A DNA stretch of 64,000 nt from Salinicola tamaricis (GTDB lineage Bacteria > Pseudomonadota > Gammaproteobacteria > Pseudomonadales > Halomonadaceae), in contig NZ_CP023559.1 in the NCBI RefSeq assembly GCF_003006155.1, positions 2,790,001 through 2,854,000 on the forward strand. The letters run 5' to 3'. This document shows, one piece after another, positions 19,054-27,226 of the stretch; the first letter of the stretch is position 1; each line of letters starts with the position of its first letter. The notes beneath the pieces were generated by a model. It was not told where the DNA came from. It did no database searches and saw only the letters and a list, made by a program, of their open reading frames with translations. Made by a program: the position numbers and the translations under genes.

Positions 19054-19874
19054 GGGCTCTCGGGGGTCGGTTCTGCCAGCGTCGCGGTGGCGGCGTGTGT
19101 GATGGACCGAGTGACGCTGGGCGGGTCGAAGCGGGCGCTATCGCCACCGGTGTGGGCCTGCCAGCCGAAGCGCGCCAGCAGCGCGGCGAAGGCGGCATCC
19201 GGCGCCGCGGTCAGCGTCAGCCAGCGCTCGGCATAAGGGTGCCACAGGCGCAGCTCGGCAGCGTGCAGCAGCAGATGCGGGCAGCCTAGATGATCGCGAA
19301 AATAGCGATTGTGGATACCCTTGCCGTGCTTGGCATCGTTGATGATCGGATGCCCGCAGCGCGCCAGATGGCGGCGAATCTGATGGCGCCGGCCGGTCTC
19401 CGGACGGGCTTCCATCAGCGCATAGCGCGACTGCGGATAGCGTTCGATCGCCACTGGAATCTCGACGCAGGCGAGCCGGCGCAGATGGGTCAGCGCCGGC
19501 TGTGCCGGCATCTCTGCCTTGGGCCGGATGCCATCCTCCTCGCGCAGCGGGGCGTCGACGCTCAGCGTCTCCGGCCCCCAGCCGCGCACCACCGCCAGAT
19601 AGCGCTTGGCCACCAGTTTGTCGGTGAACGCCTGGGTCAGTGCAGCGGCGGCTTCTGAGCTGAGCGCGAACACCAGCACGCCGCCGGTGGGGCGGTCGAG
19701 CCGGTGCACCGGGTAGACGTGCTGGCCGATCTGGTCGCGCAGGGTCTGCATCACGAAGCGCGTCTCACCGCGGGCCAGGGCGGTGCGATGCACCAGCATG
19801 CCCGGCGGCTTGGCCACCGCGATCAGCTGGGCGTCGCGATAGATCACTCGAAGGGGCGGCGTGGCGGCGGTCAT
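19050..19874 (-). CDS. truC: tRNA pseudouridine(65) synthase TruC
   Basis: 274 residues, RluA-family pseudouridine synthase. The catalytic motif HRLDRPTGGVLVFAL with its aspartate is present, along with the TruC-type N-terminus (KPPGMLVHRTAL), MQTLRDQIGQHV and the downstream GRRHQIRRHLARCGHPI segment. TruC makes pseudouridine at position 65 in tRNA-Ile and tRNA-Asp. I start at the ATG at 19874; the frame extends further but upstream residues are low-complexity. Its stop overlaps the tcdA start. Confidence 0.9.
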   Translation of the reverse strand: MTAATPPLRVIYRDAQLIAVAKPPGMLVHRTALARGETRFVMQTLRDQIGQHVYPVHRLDRPTGGVLVFALSSEAAAALTQAFTDKLVAKRYLAVVRGWGPETLSVDAPLREEDGIRPKAEMPAQPALTHLRRLACVEIPVAIERYPQSRYALMEARPETGRRHQIRRHLARCGHPIINDAKHGKGIHNRYFRDHLGCPHLLLHAAELRLWHPYAERWLTLTAAPDAAFAALLARFGWQAHTGGDSARFDPPSVTRSITHAATATLAEPTPESP

Positions 19875-19999
19875 CGAAACGGTCGGGGTCGTGGCGTGGG
19901 GCGCTATTGTCGGGGCTGGGCGGGGCGATCTCAAGTGTCGCCACGGCGGTGCCGTGCTAGGGTGCCCAGACAAGCGATATGCCAACCCAGGGATCTTCC

Positions 20000-20713
20000 A
20001 TGACCGAGACTCGCTCGCCTCACCTTGTCGTGCTCACCGGTGCCGGTATCAGCGCCGAGAGCGGGCTCAAGACCTTTCGTGACGGCGACGGCCTGTGGGA
20101 GAACCATCGGGTCGAAGACGTCGCCACGCCCGAGGCGTGGGCGCGCGACCCGGCCAGCGTGCTGCGCTTCTACGACGAGCGTCGCCAGCAGACCCGCCGG
20201 GCCCGGCCCAACCTCGCCCACCGCGCGCTGGCCGAGCTGGAAGCGGCCGGTTTCCGGGTCGACGTGATCACCCAGAACATCGACGACCTGCACGAGCGCG
20301 CGGGCTCGACCCAGGTGCTGCATCTGCATGGCGAGATTCTGCTGGCGCGCTCCTCGGTGGATGACAAGCTGCGCTATCCGCTCACACGCGGCGGCATCGC
20401 CCTGGGCGATCTTTGCGACAAGGGCAGCCAGCTGCGCCCGGACGTGGTCTGGTTCGGCGAGTCGGTACCGCGCTACGCCGAAGCCTGCGATATCGTCGCC
20501 GAGGCCGATGCGCTGCTGGTGGTCGGCACTTCGCTGGCGGTGATGCCGGCGGCGCTGCTGCTCGAACAGGCGCCGCTGGATGCCCCCTGCTGGTTGGTCG
20601 ACCCCCAGGCGCGAGACCTCGCCCCGCCGGGCGTGGCGCCCATCGCCGAACCCGCCAGCCAGGGCGTGCCGACCCTGGTGGCGCATTGGAAGGCCCAGGG
20701 CGGGTTCGAGTAG
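20000..20713 (+). CDS. cobB: NAD-dependent protein deacylase (sirtuin)
   Basis: 237 residues, Sir2 family. The NAD fold opens VVLTGAGISAESGLKTFRD; TQNIDDLHERAG and the catalytic His in VLHLHGE are intact. FYDERR at residues 55-60 carries the Tyr and Arg (YxxR) that recognise acyl-lysine carboxylates, so desuccinylase as well as deacetylase activity is likely. The four-cysteine zinc knuckle between VLHLHGE and VVWFGE is not present: only one Cys remains there. The ATG at 20000 is chosen for the GGGAT before it; an ATG 21 bases earlier is possible. Confidence 0.92.
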   Translation: MTETRSPHLVVLTGAGISAESGLKTFRDGDGLWENHRVEDVATPEAWARDPASVLRFYDERRQQTRRARPNLAHRALAELEAAGFRVDVITQNIDDLHERAGSTQVLHLHGEILLARSSVDDKLRYPLTRGGIALGDLCDKGSQLRPDVVWFGESVPRYAEACDIVAEADALLVVGTSLAVMPAALLLEQAPLDAPCWLVDPQARDLAPPGVAPIAEPASQGVPTLVAHWKAQGGFE

Positions 20714-20982
20714 TGGGGTCGAGTCGCGGCTTACGATGAGAAGCTTCGACTGAGGGCTTTGAATGAGGACTTCGAGCAGGCATGTCGACGAGACGCTTCG
20801 ATGAGCGCTTTTCCGCAGCGTTGAGGTCAGCGATGCCTGGCATCGGCGCCCACCGAGCGGGTTCGGCTTTCGCCGGCCCGGGCCTTGCGGCATGATAGCC
20901 GGCTAAGGAATAGGCGCCAAACCAGACGCCAAGAGCCGTGCGCAGCGGCCATCACGATCATTCAACGCCAGGACACATCGTC
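20714..20982. other. Intergenic region, nothing identified
   Basis: About 270 bases between the sirtuin and the BASS transporter gene. It contains GA-rich, loosely repetitive text (20720-20800) but no gene, terminator or operator I can support. The BASS gene promoter must lie here. Confidence 0.3.
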
Positions 20983-21930
20983 ATGTTCGAACGCATCAAC
21001 CGGCTGTTCCCGGTCTGGGCCATCCTGCTGGCCACCCTCGCTGCCTTCCAGCCGCAGCTCTTCGTCGGCTTCAAGGCCGACATCAAGATGCTGCTGGTGG
21101 TGATCATGTTCGCCATGGGCCTGACCCTGACCCGCGAGGACTTCGCCCGCGTGGTCAAGGCGCCCAAGCCGGTTGCCGTCGGGGTCGTCCTGCAGTTCTT
21201 GATCATGCCGCTCGCCGCGCTGCTGGTCTCGCGGGTGCTCGGCCTGGGGCCGGAACTCACCACCGGCATGGTGCTGGTCGGCGCCACCGCCGGCGGCACC
21301 TCGTCCAATGTCATGACCTGGCTCGCGGGCGGGCACGTGGCACTCTCGGTGACCATGACCATGGTCTCCACGGTGATCTCGGTGGTGGCCACCCCCTTCA
21401 TCACCTGGCTGCTGGTCGGCCAGAGCATCGATGTGCCGGTACTCGGCATGCTGCTGAGCATCGCCCAACTGGTCATCGCCCCGATTGCCTTAGGCGTGCT
21501 GTTCCACCACCTGCTGGGTGCACGCATCCGTAAGATCGAATCGGCCCTGGCGACGCTGGCCATGGCGGCGATCGTGCTGATCATCGCCATCGTGGTCGCG
21601 CTCAACGCCGGCAACCTGGCGACCCTGGGGCCAATCGTGGCGCTGGCGGTGATCGCCCATAACGCCATCGGACTGTCCGGCGGCTACTGGCTGAGCCGCG
21701 CGCTGGGCTTCGATATCCGCACCGCGCGTACCATCGCCTTCGAGGTCGGGCTGCAGAACTCCGGCCTTGCGGTGGCCCTGGCCAACCAGTTCTTCACCGC
21801 CGGTGCGGCACTCCCCGGGGCGCTGTTCTCGGTCTGGCACAACGTTTCCGGCTCGCTGCTCGCCGGCTACTGGAAACAGCGCGGCGTGCCCGCGGCGAAG
21901 ACGCCCGAGGCCCAGCGCGCACAGGGCTGA
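20983..21930 (+). CDS. Bile acid:sodium symporter (BASS) family transporter
   Basis: 315 residues, ten predicted helices. The family signature is seen around residues 95-130 (GATAGGTSSNVMTWLAGGH) and in the C-terminal half (EVGLQNSGLAVALA), the two crossing regions that form the sodium sites of BASS transporters. Bacterial members carry bile acids, pantoate, pyruvate or other organic anions with sodium; the substrate here is unknown. The ATG at 20983 has CAGGA about nine bases ahead. Sodium-coupled uptake suits a halophile. Confidence 0.88.
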   Translation: MFERINRLFPVWAILLATLAAFQPQLFVGFKADIKMLLVVIMFAMGLTLTREDFARVVKAPKPVAVGVVLQFLIMPLAALLVSRVLGLGPELTTGMVLVGATAGGTSSNVMTWLAGGHVALSVTMTMVSTVISVVATPFITWLLVGQSIDVPVLGMLLSIAQLVIAPIALGVLFHHLLGARIRKIESALATLAMAAIVLIIAIVVALNAGNLATLGPIVALAVIAHNAIGLSGGYWLSRALGFDIRTARTIAFEVGLQNSGLAVALANQFFTAGAALPGALFSVWHNVSGSLLAGYWKQRGVPAAKTPEAQRAQG

Positions 21931-22008
21931 ACGCCTGACACGGTCTCGTCCTCGCGCAGTCATACTTGGGCGAGTTCATCCCCACGCGGTTTCGTACCCA
22001 TAACCAAA

Positions 22009-22032
22009 GCCCCGAGCCATCCGGCTCGGGGC
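22009..22032. terminator. Hairpin between BASS transporter and GST genes
   Basis: Perfect 10-bp stem GCCCCGAGCC / GGCTCGGGGC with loop ATCC, about 80 bases past the transporter stop and 27 before the GST start. No T-run follows on the plus strand, so it may be a weak terminator or a 5' leader hairpin. Confidence 0.55.
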
Positions 22033-22059
22033 GCGGGCTCACCCAAGGAGATACTCGAG

Positions 22060-22713
22060 ATGGCGGATCTGAAACTCTTCTACGCCCCTGGCGCCTGTTC
22101 GCTCGCCTCGCACATTGCGCTGGAGGAAGCGGGCGCCGAGTTCGAGGCAGTACGCATCGACACCGCCGCGGGCGAGCAGCGCTCGGCGGCCTATCTGCGC
22201 ATCAACCCCAAGGGACGGGTGCCCGCGCTGGCGGTGGGGGAGACGGTGATCACCGAGAACCCGGCGATCCTGCGCTATGTCTCCCAGCGCTTCCCCGAGT
22301 CGGTGCTGTGGCCGAGCACGCTGCTGGAGGATGCCCGCTGCGCCGAGTGGCTCGCCTTTCTCGCCTCCGGCGTGCACCCCGTCTACGCGCACGTGCGCCG
22401 CCCCGAGCGCTACGCCACGGGTGACGCGGCCAAGGCCGATGTGGTCGAGACCGCCCGCCGCAGCACCCGCGAGCTGTTCGAGATGATCGAGGCGCGCCTG
22501 GCCGAGCACCCGGACGCCTGGGCCCTGGGAGAGCGCTACAGCGTCGCCGACCCTTATCTCTTCGTCTTCTGGCAGTGGGGCGCCGGCGCCGTGCTCGGCT
22601 ACGACATGGCCAGCGACTTCCCCGCCTGGAGCCAGCACGCCCGGCGCATGCTCGCCCGGCCTGCCGTCGGCCGCGCGCTGGCACGCGAAGGGCTCGACAT
22701 CCCGACACCCTGA
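22060..22713 (+). CDS. Glutathione S-transferase
   Basis: 217 residues, beta-class-like cytosolic GST. N-terminal thioredoxin domain: FYAPGACSLASHIAL with Cys13 at the place of the beta-class catalytic cysteine, NPKGRVPAL with the cis-Pro, and ENPAILRYV with the Glu-Asn/Ser pair that binds the gamma-glutamyl group. The C-terminal helical domain carries SVADPYLFVFW, matching the N-capping box. Likely conjugation or glutathione-dependent reduction in the cytosol; substrate unknown. Confidence 0.9.
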   Translation: MADLKLFYAPGACSLASHIALEEAGAEFEAVRIDTAAGEQRSAAYLRINPKGRVPALAVGETVITENPAILRYVSQRFPESVLWPSTLLEDARCAEWLAFLASGVHPVYAHVRRPERYATGDAAKADVVETARRSTRELFEMIEARLAEHPDAWALGERYSVADPYLFVFWQWGAGAVLGYDMASDFPAWSQHARRMLARPAVGRALAREGLDIPTP

Positions 22714-22847
22714 GCTATCCCGCTGCACCCACGACGGGGTGATGGCATCACCTGTGGTCGCATAACTTTCCTTGATTGCTGCATTTGGCCCGCCGCGCAA
22801 AGTGATAGACTGCGCGGCCTTTGAGACTGGCTGGAGAGCGGCACCCG

Positions 22848-23660
22848 ATGCGAGACGATGCCGACACCATGATGGCGCGCCCGGCGCGCGACCCTGAAGT
22901 GACAGCAGATGCGCAGGACCCGGCGACCGGCCATCCGCGCCCGCCGCGGCGCGAGTTCAGGGCCCGTGGCAGTTTCGTCGAGCGCTGTGACGGTTGCCGC
23001 CTGCCGGTGCTCAACTGCCTCTGCCCCTACCGGGTGAGCACCACCAGCGAGGCCCAAGTCTGGCTGCTCACGCACCCGCTGGAGCACAACAAGCCGACCA
23101 ACACCGGGCGGCTGATCGCCGATGTGCTGCCGGAGACCCAGGTGTTCGATTGGCATCGCACGGCACCGGATGCGGGGCTGCTCGCACTGCTCGCCGACCG
23201 CCGCTACGTGCCCTTCGTGATCTTTCCCGACGACCAGCCGGATTACCAGCATCGAGTGGTCGACGAGCGTGCCGTGGCCGGGGTCAAGCAGGATGGCTTC
23301 ATCCCTGTCTTTATCCTGCTCGACGGCACCTGGCGCCAGGCGCGGCGGATCTTCCGCAAGAGCCCCTATCTGGACGGCCTGCCGGTACTGCCGCTGCACA
23401 CCGACCGCCTGACCCGCTACCGCCTGCGCAAGCCCGCCTCTGCTTCACATCTGTGCACCGCCGAGGTTGCCGCCGAGCTGCTGCGCAAGACCGGTGACGC
23501 GGTGGCCGCCGACGTGCTCGACGACTACTTCGACGCTTTCAACGAAAGCTACGCCGCGAGCCGCTTCTACCACAAGATCGACAAGCCCAGCGCCCCCATG
23601 CAGCGGCTGCTCGACCGCCGCATGGCCGGCAGCGCCCACCTCGTCAATCCGCGCGGCTGA
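22848..23660 (+). CDS. tapT: DTW domain protein, tRNA-uridine aminocarboxypropyltransferase
   Basis: 270 residues, DTW family. TapT (YfiP) uses S-adenosylmethionine to put the 3-amino-3-carboxypropyl group on uridine 47 of tRNA (acp3U). Visible are the N-terminal zinc-type cysteines (RCDGCRLPVLNCLC), HPLEHNKPTNTGRLIADVLP, the name-giving FILLDGTWRQARRIFRKSPYL, and CTAEVAAELL. These correspond closely to E. coli YfiP as I recall it. I place the start at 22848 with GGAGAG nine bases upstream. The tRNA-Arg gene follows 73 bases later. Confidence 0.88.
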   Translation: MRDDADTMMARPARDPEVTADAQDPATGHPRPPRREFRARGSFVERCDGCRLPVLNCLCPYRVSTTSEAQVWLLTHPLEHNKPTNTGRLIADVLPETQVFDWHRTAPDAGLLALLADRRYVPFVIFPDDQPDYQHRVVDERAVAGVKQDGFIPVFILLDGTWRQARRIFRKSPYLDGLPVLPLHTDRLTRYRLRKPASASHLCTAEVAAELLRKTGDAVAADVLDDYFDAFNESYAASRFYHKIDKPSAPMQRLLDRRMAGSAHLVNPRG

Positions 23661-23733
23661 GCCCTCCGCCTTTGGCTAGAGCCGGCTAGCGGCTCGCTTG
23701 TGGAGGGCTTGGGTGTTATCGTCTCGGCCGTGC

Positions 23734-23810
23734 GCCCGAATAGCTCAATTGGATAGAGTACCGGCCTTCGAAGCCGTGGGTTGCAGGTTCGAGTCCTGCT
23801 TCGGGCGCCA
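23734..23810 (+). tRNA. tRNA-Arg (anticodon TCG)
   Basis: 77 nt including an encoded CCA. Acceptor GCCCGAA/TTCGGGC with discriminator G, D-arm GCTC...GAGT, anticodon stem CCGGC/GCCGT with loop CTTCGAA (anticodon TCG at positions 34-36), five-base variable loop, T-stem GCAGG/CCTGC with TTCGAGT. It reads CGA codons. All arms pair as expected, so it is functional. It is a single tRNA gene; such 3' ends are common integration sites, but I see no att duplication or integrase nearby. Confidence 0.95.
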
Positions 23811-23862
23811 TTCCTTCCGCGTTACCTGCCTCGCCTCCTTGATCCGGGCACTCGAGGCGTAC

Positions 23863-24650
23863 TCACGCCACCTTCTCGAGCGGTAGCTCGACCCCCAGGC
23901 GTGCCAGCATGCGTTGAAAATCCGCCAGGCTGTAGCGTTCATCCTCCGTTACCAGGGCGCGGATGCGGCCGCTGCCCGGCGTGCCTTCGCCCAGCCCGGC
24001 GACGATCGTCTCGGCGGGGTCGAGGAAGCGGCAGCCGGGGCTGGCGGTCTCGAAGAACCCCTTGAGCCAGGGCAGATGCGTGCTCGATAGTGTCAGCACC
24101 TCAAGCCCCGGCACCCGGCGATGCAGGGCTGTGACGAATTCGCTCACCTGCGCCTGAGTCCCCTCGGGGTCGAACAGAAAGGCGCCACTCTCCACCAGTT
24201 CCACCATCGCTGAGGCATCGATCAGGCTCACGGCCTCGGGTCTGCCACCTGCTGGGCCACGAAATCGCGCAGCTCGTCACTCTCGATCAGCGAGCGCACA
24301 CCATGATGCCGACCTTGCCATGCGGGGCGAGCGCCAATGCCTCGGCCAGGGGCGGAAAAACGCCGAAGAGCGGCAGCGTAGTGAGCGGTCGCACTCGCTC
24401 CAATACCGTGATCGAAGGAGCGTTCGACGCCACACGATGGCCGAAGGGGCGAAGCCTTCCAGAAAGCGCAGGGTGCGTGCCATCACCTCGGCGAGTTCGT
24501 CTGGTCTTTACTGCCGTAGGGAAAGCTGGCGCGGGCGAAATAGATCACGTCCTGCCGGGGCAGGCGGCGCTGAATCTCCGCGACGATGGCATAGCTGCCG
24601 ATACCGGCATCGAAGACGGCGATAGGGCGATTCAAGGCGCTCTCTGGCAT
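23863..24650 (-). pseudogene. Glutamate/aspartate racemase-like protein, four frame breaks, catalytic Cys replaced by Ser
   Basis: Joining frames gives about 263 residues of MurI-like fold: IAVFDAGIGSYAIVAEIQRR and VIYFARASFPYGSKD at the start, then ASNAPSI where MurI has the first catalytic cysteine (CNTAS), and LTLSSTHLPWLK where it has the second (GCTH). Both cysteines are serine here, encoded TCG and AGC, so a single misread base cannot explain them. Frame breaks lie near 24501, 24431, 24302 and 24240, each resolved by one missing base. It is therefore either an active gene with sequencing errors and a non-racemase role, or a decaying paralogue. The essential murI is not in the window. 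It ends just after the tRNA and is upstream-adjacent to a LysE gene. Confidence 0.7.
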
Positions 24651-24674
24651 GGAACGGTTCCCATAACGATGAAT

Positions 24675-25310
24675 TCAGCGGTGCGACACGGCCAGGGCTC
24701 CCCCGGCGGCGACGAACAGGCTACCGGTGGTGCGATTGAACAGCCGCACGCGACGCGGTGTGGCGAACCAGCGGCTCACGCTGGAGCCGACCGAGGCGTA
24801 GGTGGTCATGGTGGCTAGATCGACGACGAGCCAGGTCAACGCCAGGATCGCGAACTGTGACCACTGCGGTTGGCTCAGGTCGATGAAGTTGGGAAACAGC
24901 GCGCCGAAGAACAAGAGGTCCTTGGGGTTGCTGATCCCCACGGTAAAGCCTTTGGTGAAGAGCTGCCGCCGGCTCCGCCCGAGCGCTGATGGCGCGCCTT
25001 CCCCGGCTGCCACCGCAGGCGCCGCCGCCGGTGCGCGCCACGCCTGCACGCCGAGATAGACCAGGTAGGCTGCGCCGATCACCTTGAGCACCACGAAGGC
25101 GGTTTCCGAGGTGGCCAGAATGGCCCCCAGACCCAGCGAGGAGAGCGCCATCAGGGCGAGCGATGCCAGCGCGCCACCCACCACCGTGACCAGCGCGCGG
25201 CGGCGCCCGTGGCGCAGCCCGTGATGCATACAGAGCAGGGCAAAGGGCCCGGGAAACAGAATCAGCGCGGTGATGACGCCGAGATAGGTGATCCAGAGGG
25301 CGAGGTCCAT
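24675..25310 (-). CDS. LysE family amino acid exporter 1
   Basis: 211 residues, about six helices. It begins MDLALWITYLGVITALILFPGP, the LysE/RhtB N-terminal signature with its conserved PGP, and has GISNPKDLLFFGALFPNFID with the family's NPK motif. Members export lysine, threonine, homoserine, leucine or other metabolites. AAGAGAG precedes the ATG at 25310; upstream codons in the same frame are not conserved. It lies 24 bases upstream of the racemase-like gene on the same strand and may form a two-gene unit with it. Confidence 0.88.
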   Translation of the reverse strand: MDLALWITYLGVITALILFPGPFALLCMHHGLRHGRRRALVTVVGGALASLALMALSSLGLGAILATSETAFVVLKVIGAAYLVYLGVQAWRAPAAAPAVAAGEGAPSALGRSRRQLFTKGFTVGISNPKDLLFFGALFPNFIDLSQPQWSQFAILALTWLVVDLATMTTYASVGSSVSRWFATPRRVRLFNRTTGSLFVAAGGALAVSHR

Positions 25311-25540
25311 CGTCTCTCTTCCTTGAATGGGCGGCTGGGCATCGAGTGATGCGAGCCGTGTGGCGGGGCCTGGTTCGAGCTTACCGCAGTGCCAGCGGGG
25401 CTGTCGCATCGGCTGGTGGTTTATCGTCGCGAGAAAGCTGACATCAACGTGGGCGTTGCGGCGTTGTCGGGCAGTATGGAATTCACTTCAAAAGCGATAG
25501 CCTGGGCCAAACCACCCGCTATCACGACGAGGGCAACTGA

Positions 25541-25939
25541 ATGACCAGCCATCGATGGTCGAAAGTGGTGGCACTATGCCTGCCATTGTTGAGCGCTTGC
25601 CACGCCTCGCCGCAGGGTGCATCGAGCGATCATCTGATCTTTGTGGGGCAAGACAGCACGTACAACGTGACCCCCGATTGTACCGAGAACCTTGAGCAGC
25701 GCGAGTCCGAGGGGGGTAGCCCCTATCTCACATTCGATTTTGTCAGCTCTTCAGCATGCTTTGATCAGTTCGATAGCTGGATCAACCGACAGATAGGTAA
25801 GCAGGTCCACCTGGAGTTCGACGGTGTGCCGGTTACTCCGCCTTCCAAAGTGTTTTCGGCGATAGGACCGGCTAATGTGCGCATCGTCTCGGACGACCGG
25901 GTGATGCTTCAGCGCGTCTATCACGACTTGTCCCAATAG
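25541..25939 (+). CDS. Hypothetical lipoprotein
   Basis: 132 residues. A short charged start, hydrophobic stretch and lipobox LLSAC (Cys20) mark a lipoprotein signal peptide; Ser after Cys is compatible with outer-membrane sorting. The mature part has three further cysteines (in PDCTEN and SSACFDQ, plus the lipid Cys), no recognisable domain and mixed alpha/beta composition. Function unknown. It starts a plus-strand group divergent from LysE 1. Confidence 0.65.
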   Translation: MTSHRWSKVVALCLPLLSACHASPQGASSDHLIFVGQDSTYNVTPDCTENLEQRESEGGSPYLTFDFVSSSACFDQFDSWINRQIGKQVHLEFDGVPVTPPSKVFSAIGPANVRIVSDDRVMLQRVYHDLSQ

Positions 25940-26040
25940 GCCGCTTCGGCACCCAGCGGCTCGAACCCATACGACTAGGGCAGTTTCCCACGAACCTCTC
26001 CCAACTCTGGCTCTTTCTCCCGGCCTGCTTCACGCTGAAT

Positions 26041-26613
26041 ATGGCCTTTGGCCCCAACAATCTGTTGGCAACGGCCAACGCTGCACGGGTCGGGCCGTTG
26101 AAGGCGGTGTTGGCCTCATTGGGGCGGATCGCGGCGTTCATTCCGATGATCGCTGTGGCTGGAGTCGGTATGGGGACGCTGCTGACGACGTCGATGTGGT
26201 TTTTCCTGGTCGTTAAATGGGCCGGCGCTGCCTATCTGGCCTGGCTGGGAATCAAGCTGCTGCTGAGCCGGCCGCAGGCGGTCGAGATGGCAAGTGGGGC
26301 GCCGCAGTCGCTCTGGCGGCTCATGCGCCAGGAGTTCTTGGTCGCGGCCGGCAACCCCAAGGCGATTTTAATCTTCACCGCCTTTCTGCCGCAGTTCGTG
26401 GTGGCAGAGCACTACGCGGCCAGCTTTACTCTGCTGGGCGCGCTCTTCTTGATGATGGAACTGGTCGCCGTGGCGGCCTATGCCATCCTGGGTAGCCGCA
26501 TCGGCCGTTATCTGCGCGGCGGGCGCACCTTGCAGTGGTTCAACCGTGTCAGCGGCGCTTTGATGCTGGCGTTCAGCGTGGGCATCGTGGCGATGAAGCG
26601 GCCGGTCGCATAA
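26041..26613 (+). CDS. LysE family exporter 2 (start uncertain)
   Basis: At least 190 residues, six-helix LysE-type exporter: MAFGPNNLLATANAARVG, WAGAAYLAWLGIKLLL and AAGNPKAILIFTAFLPQFV with the NPK motif. The family normally has a first helix before the PGPNN-like motif; that helix is encoded in frame upstream (LSQLWLFLPACFTLN, from about 25993) but no ATG, GTG or TTG precedes it in a sensible place, so a start codon may be lost or misread. Note also PGP has become FGP. Substrate unknown. The second LysE paralogue within 1.5 kb. Confidence 0.78.
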   Translation: MAFGPNNLLATANAARVGPLKAVLASLGRIAAFIPMIAVAGVGMGTLLTTSMWFFLVVKWAGAAYLAWLGIKLLLSRPQAVEMASGAPQSLWRLMRQEFLVAAGNPKAILIFTAFLPQFVVAEHYAASFTLLGALFLMMELVAVAAYAILGSRIGRYLRGGRTLQWFNRVSGALMLAFSVGIVAMKRPVA

Positions 26614-26646
26614 CGGGTTGTAGAGGGCGTTGGCTTGGCAAAGGGC

Positions 26647-27145
26647 ATGGCAGCAAGGCAATACGATGAGACCTTGGATATGACACCGCAGCAGCAGGCA
26701 TTCGTTGAGCGTTTTCTGGCCACGCTGGAGGAAGAGGAGCGGCACCGGGCATCTGCGATTCAGGTCGATTTTTTCTGTGACAACCAGACCGATACCAATG
26801 ACTGCGCGCGTCTGGTCGATCAGGGTATCAAGCGTGCGAGCTGCGATTTGTTGGCGGCGTATGAGATCGAGGGGCGCGATAAACCGGCACCCGGTGCGTT
26901 CACGCTGGTGGTCGATTGGGCCCAGAACCCGGTGTGCGTGATCGTGACGACGCAGGTGGAGATTGCCGCTTTCGATCAGGTCTCCGCCGAGTTCGCTTAT
27001 CGGAGGGCGAGGGTGACCGCTCGCTCGCGCAGTGGCGGGAGATCCACCGCTGCTATTTCGAGCGCGAGGCGAGCCAACTCGGTATCTCCTTCAGCCCGCA
27101 GATCTGCTGCTGTTGGAGCAGTTCGAGAAAGTCTATCCGCGCTGA
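26647..27145 (+). CDS. ASCH domain protein (two frame breaks)
   Basis: About 166 residues after repair. The N-terminal part has VDFFCDNQTDTNDCARLVDQG and ASCDLLAAYEIEG followed by GAFTLVVDW and CVIVTTQVEI, the ASCH beta-barrel core (an RNA-binding, PUA-related fold). Near 27003 the frame slips; the next frame supplies EGEGDRSLAQWREIHRCYFE, the conserved C-terminal ASCH segment, and a second slip near 27103 leads to LLLLEQFEKVYPR and the stop. The family includes pyrophosphohydrolase-type enzymes acting on modified cytidines, but this member is unassigned. Start chosen at ATG 26647; ATG 26680 and TTG 26635 are alternatives. Confidence 0.75.
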
Positions 27146-27226
27146 CATTCCGGCCGGCACGCCCGCTGTGGGTTGCTACGCTCTATAGGTAATCGAGCTG
27201 TATCACCGACGCAAGGGAGTGTGTCC

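Noticed and set aside
22009..22032. Riboswitch before the GST gene
   Set aside because: A single simple hairpin without the conserved core of any riboswitch class I know.
23732..23810. tRNA with a nine-base acceptor starting at 23732
   Set aside because: Bases 23732-23733 can extend the pairing but the standard seven-base acceptor with discriminator G and CCA starts at 23734.
24277..24486. Independent small gene on the minus strand
   Set aside because: It is one of the broken frames of the racemase-like gene, not a separate gene.
23810..27145. Genomic island integrated at tRNA-Arg
   Set aside because: No integrase, no att repeat of the tRNA 3' end and no clear base-composition change could be seen.
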